Below are positions 35,170-44,804 of a DNA stretch of 64,000 nucleotides, in pieces (positions within the stretch are counted from its first letter, which is position 1; each line of letters begins with the position of its first letter). A model generated the notes under the pieces. The model did not search any database and was not told the origin of the DNA. It saw only the letters and a program-made list of their open reading frames with translations. The stretch comes from Paenibacillus sp. V4I3. Lineage in GTDB: Bacteria > Bacillota > Bacilli > Paenibacillales > NBRC-103111. The stretch is taken from assembly GCF_030817215.1 (NCBI RefSeq), contig NZ_JAUSZA010000001.1, forward strand, positions 264,501 to 328,500. The letters are read 5' to 3'. Position numbers and translations under genes: made by a program.

Positions 35170-36063
35170 CTATTCTTTTACAGAACCGAGCATGATGCCA
35201 TGTATAAAATACTTTTGCAGAAACGGATAAACGATAAGAATCGGCACCATCGAAACTACGATTTTGGCAGCGTTGAGTGTCTTATCCGATACTTTCATTA
35301 GTAATTCAAGCTTCGTCGAATCAAGCTCCAACAACGCGTTCTGATTGACGACGAGCTGCTGAATATACGTTTGCAGCGGATAATTTTCCGCACTGCGCAT
35401 AAAGATCATGCCGTCAAAGAACGAATTCCAGTGACCGACAATACTGAATAAAGTGACAGTAGCCATCGCTGGCAGCGAAAGCGGCAGATAGACTTTGATC
35501 ATCATATACCAAGGTCCTGCACCGTCCATGTAACCCGCGTCGCTCAGCTCCTTCGGCAAGTTCCGGAAGAAGTTCATTAACAAAATAACGTTAAAAACCG
35601 GTACCGCCCCCGGCAGCACAAGAGCCCACATGGTGTTAAACATCCCTAATGCCTTGACGGTCAAATATAACGGAATAATTCCGCCACTGAACAGCATCGT
35701 AAACAGCATGAACCACATATACACGTTCCGGTATGGGAATTCCTTGCTGCTTCTCGACAACGGGTAAGCCATCATAACGGTCAATACAAAATTGATTCCC
35801 CCGCCCAGCAAAACCCGTTTGACGGAAACTAAAAACGCATTGAAAAAATGCGGTTCTTCCATAATTTTGCGATACGATTCCAAAGAAAAGCCAACTGGCC
35901 AAAACTTAACGAATCCCCCTGCCGCTGCCGCGTTGTCGCTAAAAGAGACAGAGAACACGTGCACAACAGGCGCAAGCGACATGGCTGAGATGACTAGCAT
36001 CACCAAGATTAGAGCTGCTTCGGCTATACGAGCCGAAATTGTTTTATTGCGTACCACTGGCAT
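35170..36063 (-). CDS. Carbohydrate ABC transporter permease, LplC/YtcP type
   Basis: A 297-residue inner-membrane permease with about six hydrophobic segments. The cytoplasmic loop contacting the ATPase reads DAGYMDGAGPWYMMIKVYLP (the EAA-like loop, near 185-204). The ending FLQKYFIHGIMLGSVKE is characteristic of the LplC-type subunits of Paenibacillus oligosaccharide importers. It forms the importer with the LplB-type permease 12 bases upstream and the binding protein. The ATP-hydrolysing subunit is not in this locus, as is usual for these systems, which share MsmX-type ATPases. Confidence 0.93.
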   Translation of the reverse strand: MPVVRNKTISARIAEAALILVMLVISAMSLAPVVHVFSVSFSDNAAAAGGFVKFWPVGFSLESYRKIMEEPHFFNAFLVSVKRVLLGGGINFVLTVMMAYPLSRSSKEFPYRNVYMWFMLFTMLFSGGIIPLYLTVKALGMFNTMWALVLPGAVPVFNVILLMNFFRNLPKELSDAGYMDGAGPWYMMIKVYLPLSLPAMATVTLFSIVGHWNSFFDGMIFMRSAENYPLQTYIQQLVVNQNALLELDSTKLELLMKVSDKTLNAAKIVVSMVPILIVYPFLQKYFIHGIMLGSVKE

Positions 36064-36075
36064 TCACCTGCTTCA

Positions 36076-36966
36076 TTAGAAAATTCTGTAATTCGCATAC
36101 GTATAGGCAACTCTGTACGAAATAAAGATGAGAATGAAACCGATCGCTGATTTCAACAAACCGACGGCCGTGGCTAAACCATACTGAGCCTGCACAAGTC
36201 CTACCCGGTACACATACGTATCGATAATATCACCTGATTCGTAGACAAGAGGATTATACAAATTGAAAATTTGATCAAAACCTGCATTCAAAATATTGCC
36301 TATGCTCAGAGTAGCCAGCAAAACAACAGTAGGAACCAAGCTCGGCAGCGTAATATAATACAATTGTTTCAATCTAGCAGCTCCGTCCATTTCGGCCGCT
36401 TCATAGAGGGAAGGATTAATGCCAGCAAGTGCGGCTAAATAAATAATGGCAGCAAATCCGAATTCCTTCCAAATGTCCGTACTAACGACAATGCCAGGAA
36501 ACAAGCTGTTTTTGGCCATAAACATAATCGGCTCAAAACCTAACGCTTTCAACATATTGTTGATAATACCGTCTAACGACAGCATATCCATCACAACACC
36601 AGCCAAGATAACCCATGAAATAAAATGAGGCAGGTATACAACCGTCTGCACCCATCTTTTGAATATCCTAAATCTAATTTCATTGAGCAAAATGGCAAAT
36701 GTAAGCGGAATGATGAGATGCGCAATAATTTTACACACGGCAATAAATACCGTATTAAAGAAAATCACTTTACTATCTCTCAGTTGAAACATGTACGTAA
36801 AATTTTCGAAGCCGATCCATGGAGAGTCCCATATTCCCAATCCGATTTTGAAATCTTGGAACGCAATCGCGATTCCGAACATCGGCACGAGATGAAAAAT
36901 AATGAGAAGCACGATACCCGGCAGGATCATCAAATGGTAGTGTTTATAGAACGATTTTATGTTCAT
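36076..36966 (-). CDS. Carbohydrate ABC transporter permease, LplB/YteP type
   Basis: A 296-residue permease. The start is at the ATG at 36966 (MNIKSFYKHYHLMILPG) because AGAGGTG lies upstream; the longer frame adds 20 residues encoded within the hairpin region. About six membrane segments and the EAA-type loop EAAEMDGAARLKQLYYITLP (near 195-215) are seen. The typical LplB ending YRVAYTYANYRIF is present. It works with the LplC-type permease downstream. A transcription attenuator lies between this gene and the binding-protein gene. Confidence 0.93.
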   Translation of the reverse strand: MNIKSFYKHYHLMILPGIVLLIIFHLVPMFGIAIAFQDFKIGLGIWDSPWIGFENFTYMFQLRDSKVIFFNTVFIAVCKIIAHLIIPLTFAILLNEIRFRIFKRWVQTVVYLPHFISWVILAGVVMDMLSLDGIINNMLKALGFEPIMFMAKNSLFPGIVVSTDIWKEFGFAAIIYLAALAGINPSLYEAAEMDGAARLKQLYYITLPSLVPTVVLLATLSIGNILNAGFDQIFNLYNPLVYESGDIIDTYVYRVGLVQAQYGLATAVGLLKSAIGFILIFISYRVAYTYANYRIF

Positions 36967-37012
36967 GAACGATACACCTCTGTTCAAACTTATCCGTTTT
37001 TGATGGTAGAAA

Positions 37013-37045
37013 GAGCGCACCACCATTCGGTTAGGTGATGCGCTC
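37013..37045 (-). terminator. Attenuator hairpin between binding-protein and permease genes
   Basis: A 12-bp stem with one mismatch (GAGCGCATCACC with GGTGGTGCGCTC) and 9-base loop, but followed by only three T residues on the minus strand. It lies 14 bases past the binding-protein stop. A leaky terminator here would raise binding protein over permease levels, a common arrangement. Confidence 0.75.
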
Positions 37046-37059
37046 TTTTCATTAACACG

Positions 37060-38706
37060 TTACTTTTTGGACTTGCTGATTTCATCCGTTACTTCTTTCG
37101 TGATTTCGTCGCCGCCTTGTGCTTTCCAATCGGTAACGAACTTATCAAACGAATCAAGGGGCTTCTCGCCCATTACGATGCCGAAGAAAGTTTCATTCTC
37201 CAATTTTTGTAGATTAACCCATTTTCTTTCCATCGTTTTCGTATTTGCTGTAAATTCGCTGTACACCTTATTCATGTTCATCTTCAGCAAATCTGCTGGA
37301 ACGGTATACCCGAAATATCCTGACCAATCTTTCAGATCTGCTTTCGGATTGGCTTTATCGCGAGTTGCCTTTGCATGCAATTCTTTCATTTCAGGATTCA
37401 GCTCTTCAGGCTTGATTTGTCCGCTCATCGCCTTTTTCAATGTATCGGACTTTCTCTCCACAGCATCCGCATAATCGTAGGTGGAATTTCCGATCGGCCA
37501 GTACTCTGCGCTTACCGTGAAGTCTAATTTCAATGCGTCAGGATCTACTTTACGCTGAGCATTGATAAACGTGTTCGCGTAAATCATAGCCGCTTCAGGA
37601 TTCTTCATCCCTTTCTTCACAACAATAAACTGTGTACTTACTGGCACCATCATCGTGTTCACAGTCCCTTTGGCATCAGGGATCAAATAAGGCACGAAAT
37701 CAGCCTTCGGATTGAGCTTCATAGCATCAGCAGCCAACCCGCCGGACCACCAGGGTCCGAAGAACATACCCGCTTTGCCGGATACGATATTCTCGTTCGG
37801 ATCTTTGCGCAAAGCAAATTCCTTATCAATTGCACCTGCTGCATACATGTCACGCAGCTTGCCGAGTGCTTGCTTCGTTTCAGGAAGTATCGAAGCATAA
37901 GCAATCTTGCCGGAGCTATCCTTGACCCAGTTGGAAGGATAAGCGCCGAACGCCTGGAAAATACCTTTAAAGTCACCTCGTTGCGCTTTACCGCTTACCG
38001 TTAAAGCTTTCTCGAAACCGGCGATTCCAATTGTATCCGCTTTGCCACTACCGTCTGGATCTTTCTCTACGAAAGCTTTGGCGATCGCAGCGACATCGTC
38101 AATCGACTTTGGCGGCTGAAGTCCCAATTTATCCATCCAGTCCTTGCGTACCCACGCCATACTTGCAGCATCCGCTTGCACGCTAATATTCGGAATACCC
38201 ATCAATTTACCTTTATAAGTTGCTTTCTCAATCGCTTTGTTGTTCGTTGATGCATACAATTCCTTAGCTAATGGGGAAGCATATTTGTCATACACTTTGC
38301 TTAAGTCCTCAATCTGTCCGGCTTCGGCGAGGGCAAGGAAGATTTGCTCATTTACAAGCATAACATCCGGCAGATCGTTGCTCGCGATGGCCAGTTTCAT
38401 CTTTTGATCATAGTCCTGTGAAGCTGCATACCATAAGATTTTAAAGTTGATATTTGTTTTTTCCGAGATATATTTCATGTACTGATTGCTTTCTACTGTA
38501 TCGCCGGCAGGTAACTTTGCGCCTGGGCTCAAGCTTTTGAAGGTGGTCACTTCAATCTGATTCGGCATTTTAAACGGGTCCACCTTAACGCTCGGATCTG
38601 CAGCTTGCCCGCCGCCGTCCTTGCTGGTCCCTCCGCTGTTGCTTGAACATGCCGACATGAGAACAACCAATGCAATCATAGAAATTAGAGCTTTTTTCTT
38701 TTTCAT
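37060..38706 (-). CDS. Extracellular solute-binding lipoprotein, LplA/YtcQ type
   Basis: Substrate-binding lipoprotein of about 548 residues. The start is at the ATG at 38706 with GGAGGGG upstream. N-terminal MKKKKALISMIALVVLMSAC has a lipobox ending in Cys at about 20. A low-complexity Ser/Gly linker leads into a family-1/LplA-type periplasmic-binding fold (IEVTTFKSLSPGAKLPAGDT; RKDWMDKLGLQPPKSIDD). The ligand is probably an oligosaccharide, but the sequence does not say which one. First transporter gene of the operon, downstream of its two-component system. Confidence 0.92.
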   Translation of the reverse strand: MKKKKALISMIALVVLMSACSSNSGGTSKDGGGQAADPSVKVDPFKMPNQIEVTTFKSLSPGAKLPAGDTVESNQYMKYISEKTNINFKILWYAASQDYDQKMKLAIASNDLPDVMLVNEQIFLALAEAGQIEDLSKVYDKYASPLAKELYASTNNKAIEKATYKGKLMGIPNISVQADAASMAWVRKDWMDKLGLQPPKSIDDVAAIAKAFVEKDPDGSGKADTIGIAGFEKALTVSGKAQRGDFKGIFQAFGAYPSNWVKDSSGKIAYASILPETKQALGKLRDMYAAGAIDKEFALRKDPNENIVSGKAGMFFGPWWSGGLAADAMKLNPKADFVPYLIPDAKGTVNTMMVPVSTQFIVVKKGMKNPEAAMIYANTFINAQRKVDPDALKLDFTVSAEYWPIGNSTYDYADAVERKSDTLKKAMSGQIKPEELNPEMKELHAKATRDKANPKADLKDWSGYFGYTVPADLLKMNMNKVYSEFTANTKTMERKWVNLQKLENETFFGIVMGEKPLDSFDKFVTDWKAQGGDEITKEVTDEISKSKK

Positions 38707-38891
38707 ATTGCCCCTCCTCATTAATTACCCTTCACTTACATCTTAAAGAAAATGAGAGGCATTCGGGTCAGTTAATGTCTTACGTTTAGGAGCAAATCGT
38801 CCCCTAATTGGCATCCTGGGAACGTTTAGGAGACGAAAGTGTACTTCATTGGAGACGATTTGTGTCACTGTCGTTTTGTAAAAGCCCGAAT

Positions 38892-39677
38892 TTATCTCTG
38901 GCTCTTGCGAAACTCACCAGGCAGCATCCCCGTCAACTCCCGGAATACTTTGCCAAAATATTTTTCATTCGGATACCCAGCCTGCGTGGCGATCCAACCA
39001 ATCGTTTTCCCTGTTTGACTAAGCAGTATTTTCGCGTGATTCACTCGCACTTCCCGGATATAATCGTTAAATGTTTTCCCGGCAATATCCCGAAAACAGC
39101 GGCTGAAATAGCTGCGACTCATATTCACCCTTTTTGCGATGTCTGGCAGAAGAAGCTCATTTTGAAATTCTTGATGAATAATGTCTACTGCCTTCCAAAT
39201 ACTTGCTTTCACTTCCTGAGAATACGGCCCATCATCCTCCTCGGCAAACGCAGGAGTGCCCTGGATCTCTACTTTCGTTTCCCTTGTTCGTACATGCTGC
39301 TCCTGCATTTTACCTACAATTCTTCTTAAAATTTCGTCCATCTGCTCATGTTCAAGCTCGACCTTGGTCATATAATCCAGCGCCCCTAGGCGAAGCGCTT
39401 CCTGAATCAGTTCAAAATCCTGATGAAACGTTAATACGACCATGCTAATATCCCGATACCGCTCTTTCACACACCTCATCAAATCTATACCTGACATAAC
39501 AGGCATCGCTAAGTCGGTAATGAGCAAGTCCACTTGATTATTCTCCAGAAACTCCAACGCTTTTTTGCCGTTACCGGCTTCTCCTACAACCTCTAGATTA
39601 TGCTCACGCCAAGGCATCATCGCGATGAAGCCTTTACGCACCAAGTGATCATCGTCCACAACCATAACTTTTATCAT
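38892..39677 (-). CDS. AraC-type response regulator, YesN family
   Basis: A 261-residue regulator. The N-terminal receiver has acidic VVDDDHLV (near 9), the phospho-acceptor Asp in LLITDLAMPVMSG (near 55), a Thr (VLTFHQDF) and Lys (DYMTKVE, near 105). The C-terminal AraC DNA-binding domain (about 160-261) shows two helix-turn-helix segments, with IAKRVNMSRSYFSRCFRDI and IGWIATQAGYPNEKYFGKVFREL. Overlaps its sensor kinase gene by four bases. It should activate the sugar-import operon directly downstream. Confidence 0.93.
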   Translation of the reverse strand: MIKVMVVDDDHLVRKGFIAMMPWREHNLEVVGEAGNGKKALEFLENNQVDLLITDLAMPVMSGIDLMRCVKERYRDISMVVLTFHQDFELIQEALRLGALDYMTKVELEHEQMDEILRRIVGKMQEQHVRTRETKVEIQGTPAFAEEDDGPYSQEVKASIWKAVDIIHQEFQNELLLPDIAKRVNMSRSYFSRCFRDIAGKTFNDYIREVRVNHAKILLSQTGKTIGWIATQAGYPNEKYFGKVFRELTGMLPGEFRKSQR

Positions 39678-41410
39678 CCGAGTACACCTCCTATTGGAAG
39701 ACGAAGTATGATCGTCGTCCCTGAGCCGATTGTGCTTTTAATATGAAAACTCGCGGCTTCTCCGAATTGGAACTTCACCATACGGTTTACATATTGCAGC
39801 CCGATTCCCATACCTACCTTCTTTTTCTCTAACGTGTTCTCGCTCATTAATTGAACGATTTCTTCCTCTGTCATCCCGTCTCCATTGTCTCTAACTTCAA
39901 TAATGACATGCGAGTCACCGTCTTCTATGACACTGACCTCGATAATGCCTTTATCCTCCAAGCCGTGATACAACGCATTTTCAACAAGCGGCTGTAGAAT
40001 GAACCTTGGAACTGGCAGCTCAAGCGCCTCAGAATCGGCATGGATTTTCACATCAAATTGAAAGTTATAACGGATGCCCTGCAGCTCAACATAATTTTTC
40101 AAAGCCTCAATCTCATCTTTAATTCGAGCAGGCCCGCCTTTACCGAGATTATAATAGAGCACTTTATTCAACGTAGAAACCAAGCGGTCAATATCCTTCT
40201 GCCCATTGGCACGAGCCAGCCAGCGAATAGTATCGAGCGTATTGTGAATGAAGTGTGGATTGATTTGCGTCATTAATTTCTCGACTTCGAGATATGCCTT
40301 GCTTTGCTCCTTCTGCTCCACCTCGCCGATTAATTCGAAGATTCGGCTTCTCATTTCTGCGAACTCTTTATAAATAACCGCAAACTCCAAGATCTGAGAT
40401 TGTCTTCTCGGGAAAACCTCGTTGTTACTTTTTACATTGCGAATATCCGTACTCAGCAGCTTGAGCGGACGGTATACCGTTCGCCAAATCAACCAGGCAA
40501 TGAAGAAACTTGCTATAAGCGTTAAGATGGCAAAAAAGGTGAACTGCTTTATCCACCTATTTACTTCGAGGTTGTATACCGATTTGGGGACAGCGGCCAA
40601 CACCTTCCAAGATTGATTGCTGGTCTCCTCAAACATCATATATTTGCCCGAAATGTCTTTATTCGATTGGTTATTGGCATTATGCAGCATGCCCACAGGA
40701 AAATCAGTGGAATTCTCGCTATAAACAATTTGGCCAAGATTATCAACGATAAGATGTACCAAGTTGCCGCCGAATTGTTCGTTATCTTTGAGTATGCTTT
40801 CGGCCAATTTAAAGTTAGTTTCGATATAGACATATACATCGTCACGATCCGGCAGCTCGACTTTGCGCAGGATGGACAGCACTTCATTGCCGTCGATCGG
40901 GTTTAAAGAAAGATGCGGTCCCATATAAGTAAGTTTATCGAATTTAATAAGTACAGGTAGCTGCTTAAGGTCGTAATCGTCCCGAACGTTAAAATTCTCA
41001 AATAATAGCTGCTTGTCTTTCTCAAAGTAATAAAACATTAATCCAAGGGTCGGGTTCGTAAAATGAATCAAGCCTAACTCGCTTCTGATCTCGTCGTTCA
41101 ATCTTTTCTTCTCATATAGATCAGCTGATAAATAGTTCTCTAGACTTTTGCCAACCCTCCCGTCAAAGGCGAGCTGCTGAGAAGTGTGATTTAACTGTCC
41201 GAGCGTATCTTCAAGCAATAGCCTTACTTGATGCAAATTACTTTGGACCCCGCCCTCTGCTTTATTTTGTAAAATCGCATACATAGAGAAATAAGAAATA
41301 CTCCCAATAAGAATTAAGGGTGCGAGTGAGCTGATAAACAGGATCAGGATTAGACGATATTTCAACGAATGCGGCTTCGGATGTAAACCCCTAATTTTAA
41401 GTATTGTCAT
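39674..41410 (-). CDS. Sensor histidine kinase, YesM family
   Basis: A 578-residue membrane kinase of the LytS/YesM type. Two membrane helices (about 20-43 and 270-300) frame an extracellular sensor domain. A HAMP-like segment precedes the phospho-acceptor region INPHFIHNTLDTIRWLA (His near 404) and a HATPase domain with LQPLVENALYHGL, DNGDGM and VGMGIGLQYVNRMV. It phosphorylates the YesN-type regulator encoded next. First gene of the seven-gene operon ending at 33039. Confidence 0.93.
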   Translation of the reverse strand: MTILKIRGLHPKPHSLKYRLILILFISSLAPLILIGSISYFSMYAILQNKAEGGVQSNLHQVRLLLEDTLGQLNHTSQQLAFDGRVGKSLENYLSADLYEKKRLNDEIRSELGLIHFTNPTLGLMFYYFEKDKQLLFENFNVRDDYDLKQLPVLIKFDKLTYMGPHLSLNPIDGNEVLSILRKVELPDRDDVYVYIETNFKLAESILKDNEQFGGNLVHLIVDNLGQIVYSENSTDFPVGMLHNANNQSNKDISGKYMMFEETSNQSWKVLAAVPKSVYNLEVNRWIKQFTFFAILTLIASFFIAWLIWRTVYRPLKLLSTDIRNVKSNNEVFPRRQSQILEFAVIYKEFAEMRSRIFELIGEVEQKEQSKAYLEVEKLMTQINPHFIHNTLDTIRWLARANGQKDIDRLVSTLNKVLYYNLGKGGPARIKDEIEALKNYVELQGIRYNFQFDVKIHADSEALELPVPRFILQPLVENALYHGLEDKGIIEVSVIEDGDSHVIIEVRDNGDGMTEEEIVQLMSENTLEKKKVGMGIGLQYVNRMVKFQFGEAASFHIKSTIGSGTTIILRLPIGGVLG

Positions 41411-41501
41411 GATTCAGCCTCACTTTGCTAACTTCCTAACATTGCCTAGTATACCTAACATATAAAACGCTTACAACGGTCAATTAATTGAGAAAAATGA
41501 A

Positions 41502-41538
41502 AAAGCACAACCCTTTGATGAACAAAAGGCTGTGCTTT
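41502..41538 (-). terminator. Terminator of the purine operon
   Basis: An imperfect 15-bp stem (AAAGCACAGCCTTTT with CAAAGGGTTGTGCTTT on the minus strand) followed by a T run. It is 12 bases past the purD stop. Its arms resemble those of the terminator at 32993-33027. Confidence 0.85.
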
Positions 41539-41549
41539 ATAAGTTTAAG

Positions 41550-42809
41550 CTATTTCAAAGCTTTCATAGCGATATCCGTACGGTAATGCTTCCCGTCAAA
41601 ATGAATCCGATCCGCATCCGCATATGCTTTCTGGCGAGCTTCAATGATATCTTTGCCAAGACCTGTGATTCCAAGAACGCGTCCGCCATTGGTGACAATT
41701 TGGCCGTTCTCGATGGCTGTCCCCGCGTGGAACACTAGCGAGTCTTGCACTTGATCAAGCCCAGTGATCGGCAACCCTTTCGGGTAAGGACCTGGGTAGC
41801 CTGGTGAAGCTACAATCACACAAACTGCCGCTTCCTCGCTCCACTCGATCGGCTGTTCAGCCAAAGTTCCGTTGTTGATAGCTAAGAAAATATCAAGAAG
41901 GTCAGTCTTGAGGCGAGGCAAAATAACCTGCGTCTCTGGATCACCGAAACGTGCGTTAAACTCAATGGTTTTCACGCCATTCGGGGTCAAAATCAAACCG
42001 GCATAAAGTACGCCCTTGAATGGACGGCCTTCTTTTACCATCGCATCAGCTGTAGGTTGAACGATGTTCACAAGCGCTTCCTGTACAATCGACTCTGGGA
42101 TATGCGGCAGCGGGGAGTACGTACCCATTCCGCCAGTATTTGGCCCTTTATCGTTATCAAAAACAGGTTTATGATCCTGTGATGGCACCATGAGGCGAAC
42201 CGTAGACCCATCAACAAAGGCTAACAGTGACATTTCTTGTCCTGTTAGGAACTCCTCAATGACCACACTCGCGCCGGATTTGCCAAACACTTGATCCACC
42301 ATAATATCGCGAAGCGCGGCTTCCGCTTCCTCCATCGTTTGCGCGACAGTAACACCTTTGCCTGCGGCCAAGCCATCTGCTTTAATCACGATTGGCGCCG
42401 ACTGACTGCGCAAGTAAGCAAGCGCTGGCTCATAAGCGTCGAAAGACTCGTAAGCTGCAGTAGGAATGCTATATTTCTTCAAAAGCTCCTTCATAAACAC
42501 CTTGCTGCCCTCAATAATCGCCGCATTCGCGCGCGGACCGAAAGCCTCGATACCTTTGGACTCCAAATGATCAACCAAGCCAGCGGCAAGCGGATCATCA
42601 GGAGCTACCATCACCAGATCAATCGCCTGCTCCTTCGCAAAAGTACTGATCTCCTCGAATTGCAGTTCCGTAATCGGCACACATTCCGCTAAGCTGGCAA
42701 TCCCGCCGTTCCCCGGTGCGCAGAACAATTTGCTGATCTTCGGGCTTTTGCTGAGTGCCCATACAATCGCGTGCTCACGCCCGCCTCGTCCAATAACTAA
42801 TACACGCAT
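41550..42809 (-). CDS. purD: Phosphoribosylamine-glycine ligase
   Basis: GAR synthetase (419 residues), second step of purine synthesis. ATP-grasp fold with an N-terminal VLVIGRGGREHAIVWAL, then the nucleotide region (FGPRANAAIIEGSKVFMK; APIVIKADGLAAGKGV) and the catalytic LYAGLILTPNG and EFNARFGDPETQ blocks. Last gene of the operon, 67 bases after purH with GAGGGG before its ATG, and closely followed by a terminator. Confidence 0.97.
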   Translation of the reverse strand: MRVLVIGRGGREHAIVWALSKSPKISKLFCAPGNGGIASLAECVPITELQFEEISTFAKEQAIDLVMVAPDDPLAAGLVDHLESKGIEAFGPRANAAIIEGSKVFMKELLKKYSIPTAAYESFDAYEPALAYLRSQSAPIVIKADGLAAGKGVTVAQTMEEAEAALRDIMVDQVFGKSGASVVIEEFLTGQEMSLLAFVDGSTVRLMVPSQDHKPVFDNDKGPNTGGMGTYSPLPHIPESIVQEALVNIVQPTADAMVKEGRPFKGVLYAGLILTPNGVKTIEFNARFGDPETQVILPRLKTDLLDIFLAINNGTLAEQPIEWSEEAAVCVIVASPGYPGPYPKGLPITGLDQVQDSLVFHAGTAIENGQIVTNGGRVLGITGLGKDIIEARQKAYADADRIHFDGKHYRTDIAMKALK

Positions 42810-42876
42810 CCTAGGTAACCCCTCTCATGGGGAATGCCCACGGTCCTGTTAATGATCGTGAGCATTCTCAATTGTT

Positions 42877-44424
42877 TTAGTGTTTAAAGTGACGAACGCC
42901 TGTCATGACCATCGCAATGCCATTTTCGTTCGCTACGCGGATGGATTCTTCGTCTTTAATGGAGCCGCCCGGTTGAATCACCGCTGTGATTCCCGCTTTT
43001 GCTGCCATTTCAAGCGTGTCACCCATTGGGAAGAACGCATCGGAAGAAAGGACGGAGCCTTTCGCCTTGTCGCCAGCTTGCTCAATGGCGATTTTGGCCG
43101 CGCCAACGCGGTTCATTTGACCAGCGCCCACGCCAACCGTCATATCGTCTGCAACGAGTACGATTGCGTTAGATTTAACGTGCTTAACTACTTTCCATGC
43201 GAAAAGTAATTGTTTCATCTCTTCAGCCGTCGGTTGACGTTCGGAAACGACTTTCAAGTCAGCTTCGGTTAGCTGGTAAGCATCGCTAGCTTGTACGAGC
43301 ATGCCGCCTTCAACCGTTGTAATCACTGGCTCCGCTTTGCGACCAGCTACTGTATCTAAGCCGCTTACTTTGAGTAGGCGAATGTTTTTCTTTTTAGAAA
43401 GGATCTCGAGCGCTTCCGGTGTAAAATCAGGCGCAATGACGATTTCCAGGAAAATCTCATGCAGCAGCTGAGCTGTTGCTTCGTCAACCGCACGGTTCGC
43501 AGCAACGATTCCACCGAAGATGGAAGTCGGGTCTGCATTGTACGCTTTCGTGTAAGCCTCTAGTACGTTTGTACCGATACCTACGCCGCAAGGATTCATG
43601 TGCTTAACGGCTACAACCGCAGGCTCGCTGAATTCTTTGACAATCTGAAGCGCAGTATTAGCGTCGTTAATATTATTGTACGATAGTTCTTTACCGTGTA
43701 ACTGTTCAGCTGTTGTAATGTTGCCAGCAGCCGCATTCGGCTTGCGATAGAAAGCCGCGCTTTGATGCGGGTTCTCTCCGTAGCGAAGCTCCTGCATTTT
43801 CTCATAAGTTACTGTATAGCGCTCTGGGTAAGGCTCGCCTTGCAGGCCAGTCAAGTAGTCACCAATCAACGCATCGTAAGCTCCAGTGTGACGGAACACT
43901 TTGGCAGCTAGACGTTTGCGCGTTTCCAGCGTTGTATCGCCAGTCTCTTGCACTTCTTCCAGCACCTTCGCATAGTCGGTTGTATCCACGATAACGGAGA
44001 CAAAAGCATGATTCTTAGCTGCGGAACGAAGCATCGTCGGCCCACCGATATCGATGTTCTCAATCGCATCCTCGTAAGTCACATCAGGCTTCGCAATCGT
44101 TTCAGCAAAAGGATACAAATTCACGACAACCAGATCAATATACTCCAAACCGAGCTTCTTCATGCTCTCTTGGTGCTCCACGTTGTCACGAACTGCTAGT
44201 AGTCCGCCGTGAACATTCGGATGAAGCGTTTTGACGCGGCCATCCATGATCTCCGGAAACCCTGTAACCTCGGAAATACCGATCACCGGCACCCCTTTAT
44301 CCTTCAACAAACTAAGCGTACCGCCCGTAGAAATGATCTCAACGCCCAGCTTCGACAGCTCGCTCGCGAATTCAACAATTCCCGTCTTATCGAAAACGCT
44401 GATTAGTGCTCTTTTGATTGCCAC
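42877..44424 (-). CDS. purH: Bifunctional AICAR transformylase / IMP cyclohydrolase
   Basis: A 515-residue enzyme catalysing the last two steps to IMP. The N-terminal IMP cyclohydrolase part has [14 protein letters not shown] and [10 protein letters not shown]. The transformylase part has [12 protein letters not shown], the catalytic KHMNPCGVG and a C-terminal [16 protein letters not shown] segment. The gene is preceded by a 380-base gap after purN, unlike the tight spacing elsewhere, so an internal promoter or a decayed small gene may lie there. Confidence 0.97.
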   Translation of the reverse strand: MAIKRALISVFDKTGIVEFASELSKLGVEIISTGGTLSLLKDKGVPVIGISEVTGFPEIMDGRVKTLHPNVHGGLLAVRDNVEHQESMKKLGLEYIDLVVVNLYPFAETIAKPDVTYEDAIENIDIGGPTMLRSAAKNHAFVSVIVDTTDYAKVLEEVQETGDTTLETRKRLAAKVFRHTGAYDALIGDYLTGLQGEPYPERYTVTYEKMQELRYGENPHQSAAFYRKPNAAAGNITTAEQLHGKELSYNNINDANTALQIVKEFSEPAVVAVKHMNPCGVGIGTNVLEAYTKAYNADPTSIFGGIVAANRAVDEATAQLLHEIFLEIVIAPDFTPEALEILSKKKNIRLLKVSGLDTVAGRKAEPVITTVEGGMLVQASDAYQLTEADLKVVSERQPTAEEMKQLLFAWKVVKHVKSNAIVLVADDMTVGVGAGQMNRVGAAKIAIEQAGDKAKGSVLSSDAFFPMGDTLEMAAKAGITAVIQPGGSIKDEESIRVANENGIAMVMTGVRHFKH

Positions 44425-44804
44425 TATGCTTCCTCCCAGAAAATTGATTTTGTATGTTAGATGATTACTTTAAAAGCTAGTTGTTACCGCAGAAGCGCCA
44501 GCCCGCCGCGGCTGAAAGTGCGTTTTTGGTCGTCTCACGACCAAGTTGGTCCATTGCTGCTGCTGAGAAGGCCTTTTCGGACTTCTCGGCGAGATCGCAA
44601 AGCTGATCAGCCACTTTCCGTCGGCTGAGAAGGCTAATTTGTTTTAAAATCCTCGCGCACACAGATGAGTTATCCACAGGGGACCTTGATCAGGATTTAC
44701 GTACCAACAGACATGGAGCAAGCTCCTATAGCAATTAGCAGATTCTACGGCCCCGTCTGTTTTCCCGTTTATCAAAACGCAGTCACAAAGCGGGTACCCA
44801 GATC
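44425..44804. other. 380-base gap inside the purine operon
   Basis: No recognisable gene. A minus-strand open frame of 66 codons (44477-44677) has alanine-rich sequence (KAFSAAAMDQLGRETTKNALSAAAG) and could be a small gene or a repeated element, but it lacks a good ribosome site. A perfect 8-bp hairpin TTGGTCGT-ctc-ACGACCAA lies at 44526-44544 and repeated GCTGAGAAGGC words at about 44560 and 44632. One perfect DnaA-box word TTATCCACA is at 44670-44678. purN and purH are contiguous in many Bacillales, so this gap is unusual. Confidence 0.5.

Noticed and set aside
44477-44677. 66-codon minus-strand Ala-rich ORF
   Set aside because: No ribosome site, no recognised family; mentioned only as content of the purN-purH gap.
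44670-44678. Replication origin from the DnaA-box word
   Set aside because: Only one perfect box, in the purine operon, with no dnaA or dnaN genes or cluster of boxes nearby.
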